Below, piece after piece: positions 62,140 to 64,000 of a stretch of DNA of 64,000 nt. Source of the DNA: Liolophura sinensis (Eukaryota; Mollusca; Polyplacophora; Chitonida; Chitonidae); the NCBI RefSeq assembly GCF_032854445.1, contig NC_088300.1, positions 15,283,191 through 15,347,190 on the forward strand, read 5' to 3'. The position numbers were made by a program, and so were the translations under genes. Under the pieces are notes generated by a model. That model saw only the letters and a list, made by a program, of their open reading frames with translations, was not told the origin of the DNA and made no database searches. Positions within the stretch are counted from its first letter, which is position 1. Every line of letters begins with the position of its first letter.

Positions 62140-63964
62140 CTGCAAGTAGGCATAATCCATATGGTAAGATAAATAAACAAAACTTTACCATTGCTGTAAT
62201 GTTGAAATATTTGTTTGCATGCTTCAGTTAGACATTAACTGTACTTGCCCCTAAAAGTTTCATTTTCCCACTATTATATCATGCCAACAAACAAATTCCT
62301 AAGAAAACTTTTAACACCTTTCTACAGTAATCAGAACCATAAGAATCAGGCAAAATGATTAACTTAATCATGGACAAAATTTTAGGTAAAATATTACATT
62401 ACTACACACTTGTATCAAGAGTGTTATTGTTTTCCTGAAAACCAAAATTTACAGGTACAATGAACAAACAAGCTTTCTTGAGAATTTGCAATGTATGTCC
62501 CTAGCCAATTTGAGCTTAATAATTTGAATAATACATGTACCTATGTGAAAGTCCACAACAAAAAATAGTGTATATTTTGTTTTATTGAAAATGGAATAAA
62601 CGCCGTCAAACTCGAGCCATTTAGCAATTTAGTTTCCAATCAATACAATGAGCCGTTCTGAAAAATATGGAAACTGATTCATGACAACAAATGAGACGTA
62701 AACCTACATAGTCTTCTCAGTTACCGCTAAGGGGCTAATAACTTTTCATCTCGTCTTTATTGTTCATTTTTAATGACAACAACTTGAAATGGTGTAGCCC
62801 GTCACGTTCGATGATGCAGATTGTGATATCGATGTTAATGTATTTCAATGCAAAACTGAAATCATGAATTTGGTAATTAACGGTAATTAAGATGCTCACA
62901 GAGCATCAGCGATGAAACATCCCCCTTGTATTAGTGTGCTTTATATGCATGTAAAACTCCAAGAATTCAGTAATTTATGGTACTTGGTAAGCATAAACCC
63001 AATCAATGATGGAATATCTCCCCCCCTCTCCCCCCATGCTATTGTGCTCTTCATGTGTGCATACCCTGAGCTCAATACATGCAGTACTTTTTGAGAAACC
63101 ATTTCTAACATTTTATTTAACTTTGATTCTTTTACACATTACACTATGTCAGGAATTCAGTAATTTCCGATACTTGATATGTACACATCCACTCAACAAT
63201 GGAATTTTCCTCTTATGCTATTCTGCTTTACATGTGTGCAAACCCTGAGCTCAAAACCTGCCGTACTTTTTAAGATACCACCCCTAACATTTTGTTTAAC
63301 ATTGCTTTCTCTATCTTTGGACGCTGTTGTTCAGGGTATGACATAAGCTATGCCTGTACTTTATACAGGCTAGCTAATAAAGTGAGATTGAACACTATAC
63401 TGGCAGGGCCGGTCATGGTGTCCGTAACTTACCTTAAATGACACAAAATTTTGTCCATGACTAAGTTTTTTATTTTTCCTGACTCTGGGAGTTCTATTGA
63501 TTTCAGAAAGGTGCTTTGAGAGGTGTTTGGAAGATAGGATGATATTCTACTGGGAAAATGTATGTTTTGGCACCAGAAGTAATATCTCATGACATTTATT
63601 TGCATCCAAAAATCTTTTGTGGTTAAATTTTTTGGTCATTTAGGGTATGGGTTATCTTCAGCACAGTGTTTAAGTGAAGCAGCATTAGTTGGGATTCGCT
63701 GACAAGTTGTATATAGAGATTCCATTGAATTTAAATATTACAGAAATAATCCCATTTTTTTTTATAAAAGAGAGAAAATACTTCCGATTTTGTTCAGATT
63801 CACAGCCATAAGTGCCCCTACATGTAGACTGTATACCAACCTGTGTATCCCCCAGTTCCTTGAGCTGTTTATCCAGGACTTCTGCCTCAGATACAAAAGA
63901 GAAATGTTCCTCTTGCTGAGCTGGTGTCTTTGCTCCACGCTTCATCAACCTCTCCACAGAGTGC
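61975..63964 (-). CDS. 3' end of an unrecognised helical protein gene (two exons)
   Basis: Two minus-strand exons, complement(join(61975..62139, 63841..63964)), continuing upstream beyond the right edge. The upstream exon reads HSVERLMKRGAKTPAQQEEH, then FSFVSEAEVLDKQLKELGDT; the last reads ELNARQNDLASNICQRNATS, NLKQFMGGSSKKHAVLQRMD and FDENLRENYYGYQC before TAG at 61977-61975. Both junctions are GT-AG (GTTGGT donor, CTACTTGCAG acceptor) and in phase 0. High Glu/Lys/Gln/Leu content with heptad-like spacing suggests helices or a coiled coil. I do not recognise the family. Convergent with CDAN1. Confidence 0.72.
62140..63840 (-). other. Intron of the unrecognised minus-strand gene
   Basis: 1.7 kb. 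Contains a diverged direct duplication: AAGAATTCAGTAATTTATGG with TGATGGAATATCTCC (about 62958-63020) and GGAATTCAGTAATTTCCGAT with CAATGGAATTTTCC (about 63150-63212), each followed by CTGAGCTCAA and an ACTTTTTgAGA-type stretch. Nothing coding. Confidence 0.5.
63841..63964 (-). CDS. Unrecognised gene, penultimate exon
   Basis: Acceptor GCGTTAATACAG, then one base completing a codon, then HSVERLMKRGAKTPAQQEEH followed by FSFVSEAEVLDKQLKELGDT Q. The frame continues into the intron to 63685 before a stop, so the splice at 63841 rests on the donor GTTGGT and the phase match to the next exon. Confidence 0.68.
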
Positions 63965-64000
63965 CTGTATTAACGCATACATTTGCTAACCGTTATCTTA

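Overview
This is a eukaryotic, animal nuclear window: intron-rich split genes with GT-AG junctions, AATAAA polyadenylation hexamers, tRNA-headed SINEs with target-site duplications, microsatellites and minisatellites. The SINE type (conserved tail near TGAAATATTCTTGAGTACGGCGTAAAACACC), abundant ACATGTACATGT-type palindromes in introns and the divergence of the proteins from vertebrates suggest a lophotrochozoan, most likely a mollusc. The species cannot be named from the sequence alone.

Four genes are present. (1) Plus strand, 1-25419: the centrosomal protein CEP170, entering the window inside its FHA domain, with 14 phase-consistent exons giving about 1,642 residues to a stop at 25419. (2) Minus strand, 38309-31989: SIVA1, complete in four exons (191 codons plus stop), with a long 3' UTR ending near 28.6 kb. 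(3) Plus strand, 38535-58675: CDAN1 (codanin-1), 27 exons and about 1,458 residues, with one apparent single-base frameshift in exon 22. (4) Minus strand, from beyond the right edge to 61975: the last two exons of a helical protein that I do not recognise. CEP170 and SIVA1 are convergent; SIVA1 and CDAN1 are head to head, with 225 bp between their start codons; CDAN1 and gene 4 are convergent.

The most unusual signal is a set of tandem arrays tied to splice signals. Eight 82-bp units in SIVA1 intron 2 run into the real exon-3 acceptor, and each copies that acceptor and a downstream donor-like site, making an array of 61-nt pseudo-exons. About sixteen 139-bp units in SIVA1 intron 3 each carry, in the SIVA1 sense, CTGTTACAG fused to TAAGTAT (the same nine bases as the real exon-4 acceptor, overlapping a GTAAGT donor) and, in antisense, an AATAAA. 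A 51-bp minisatellite after CDAN1 exon 23 is built from the 3' end of that exon plus its donor. A separate 65-bp array in CDAN1 intron 25 carries a repeated CRE palindrome TGACGTCA.

The genes do not form a known pathway: CEP170 acts at centrosomes and on microtubules, SIVA1 in apoptosis signalling, and codanin-1 in ASF1-dependent histone supply. The divergent SIVA1/CDAN1 pair probably shares one TATA-less promoter.
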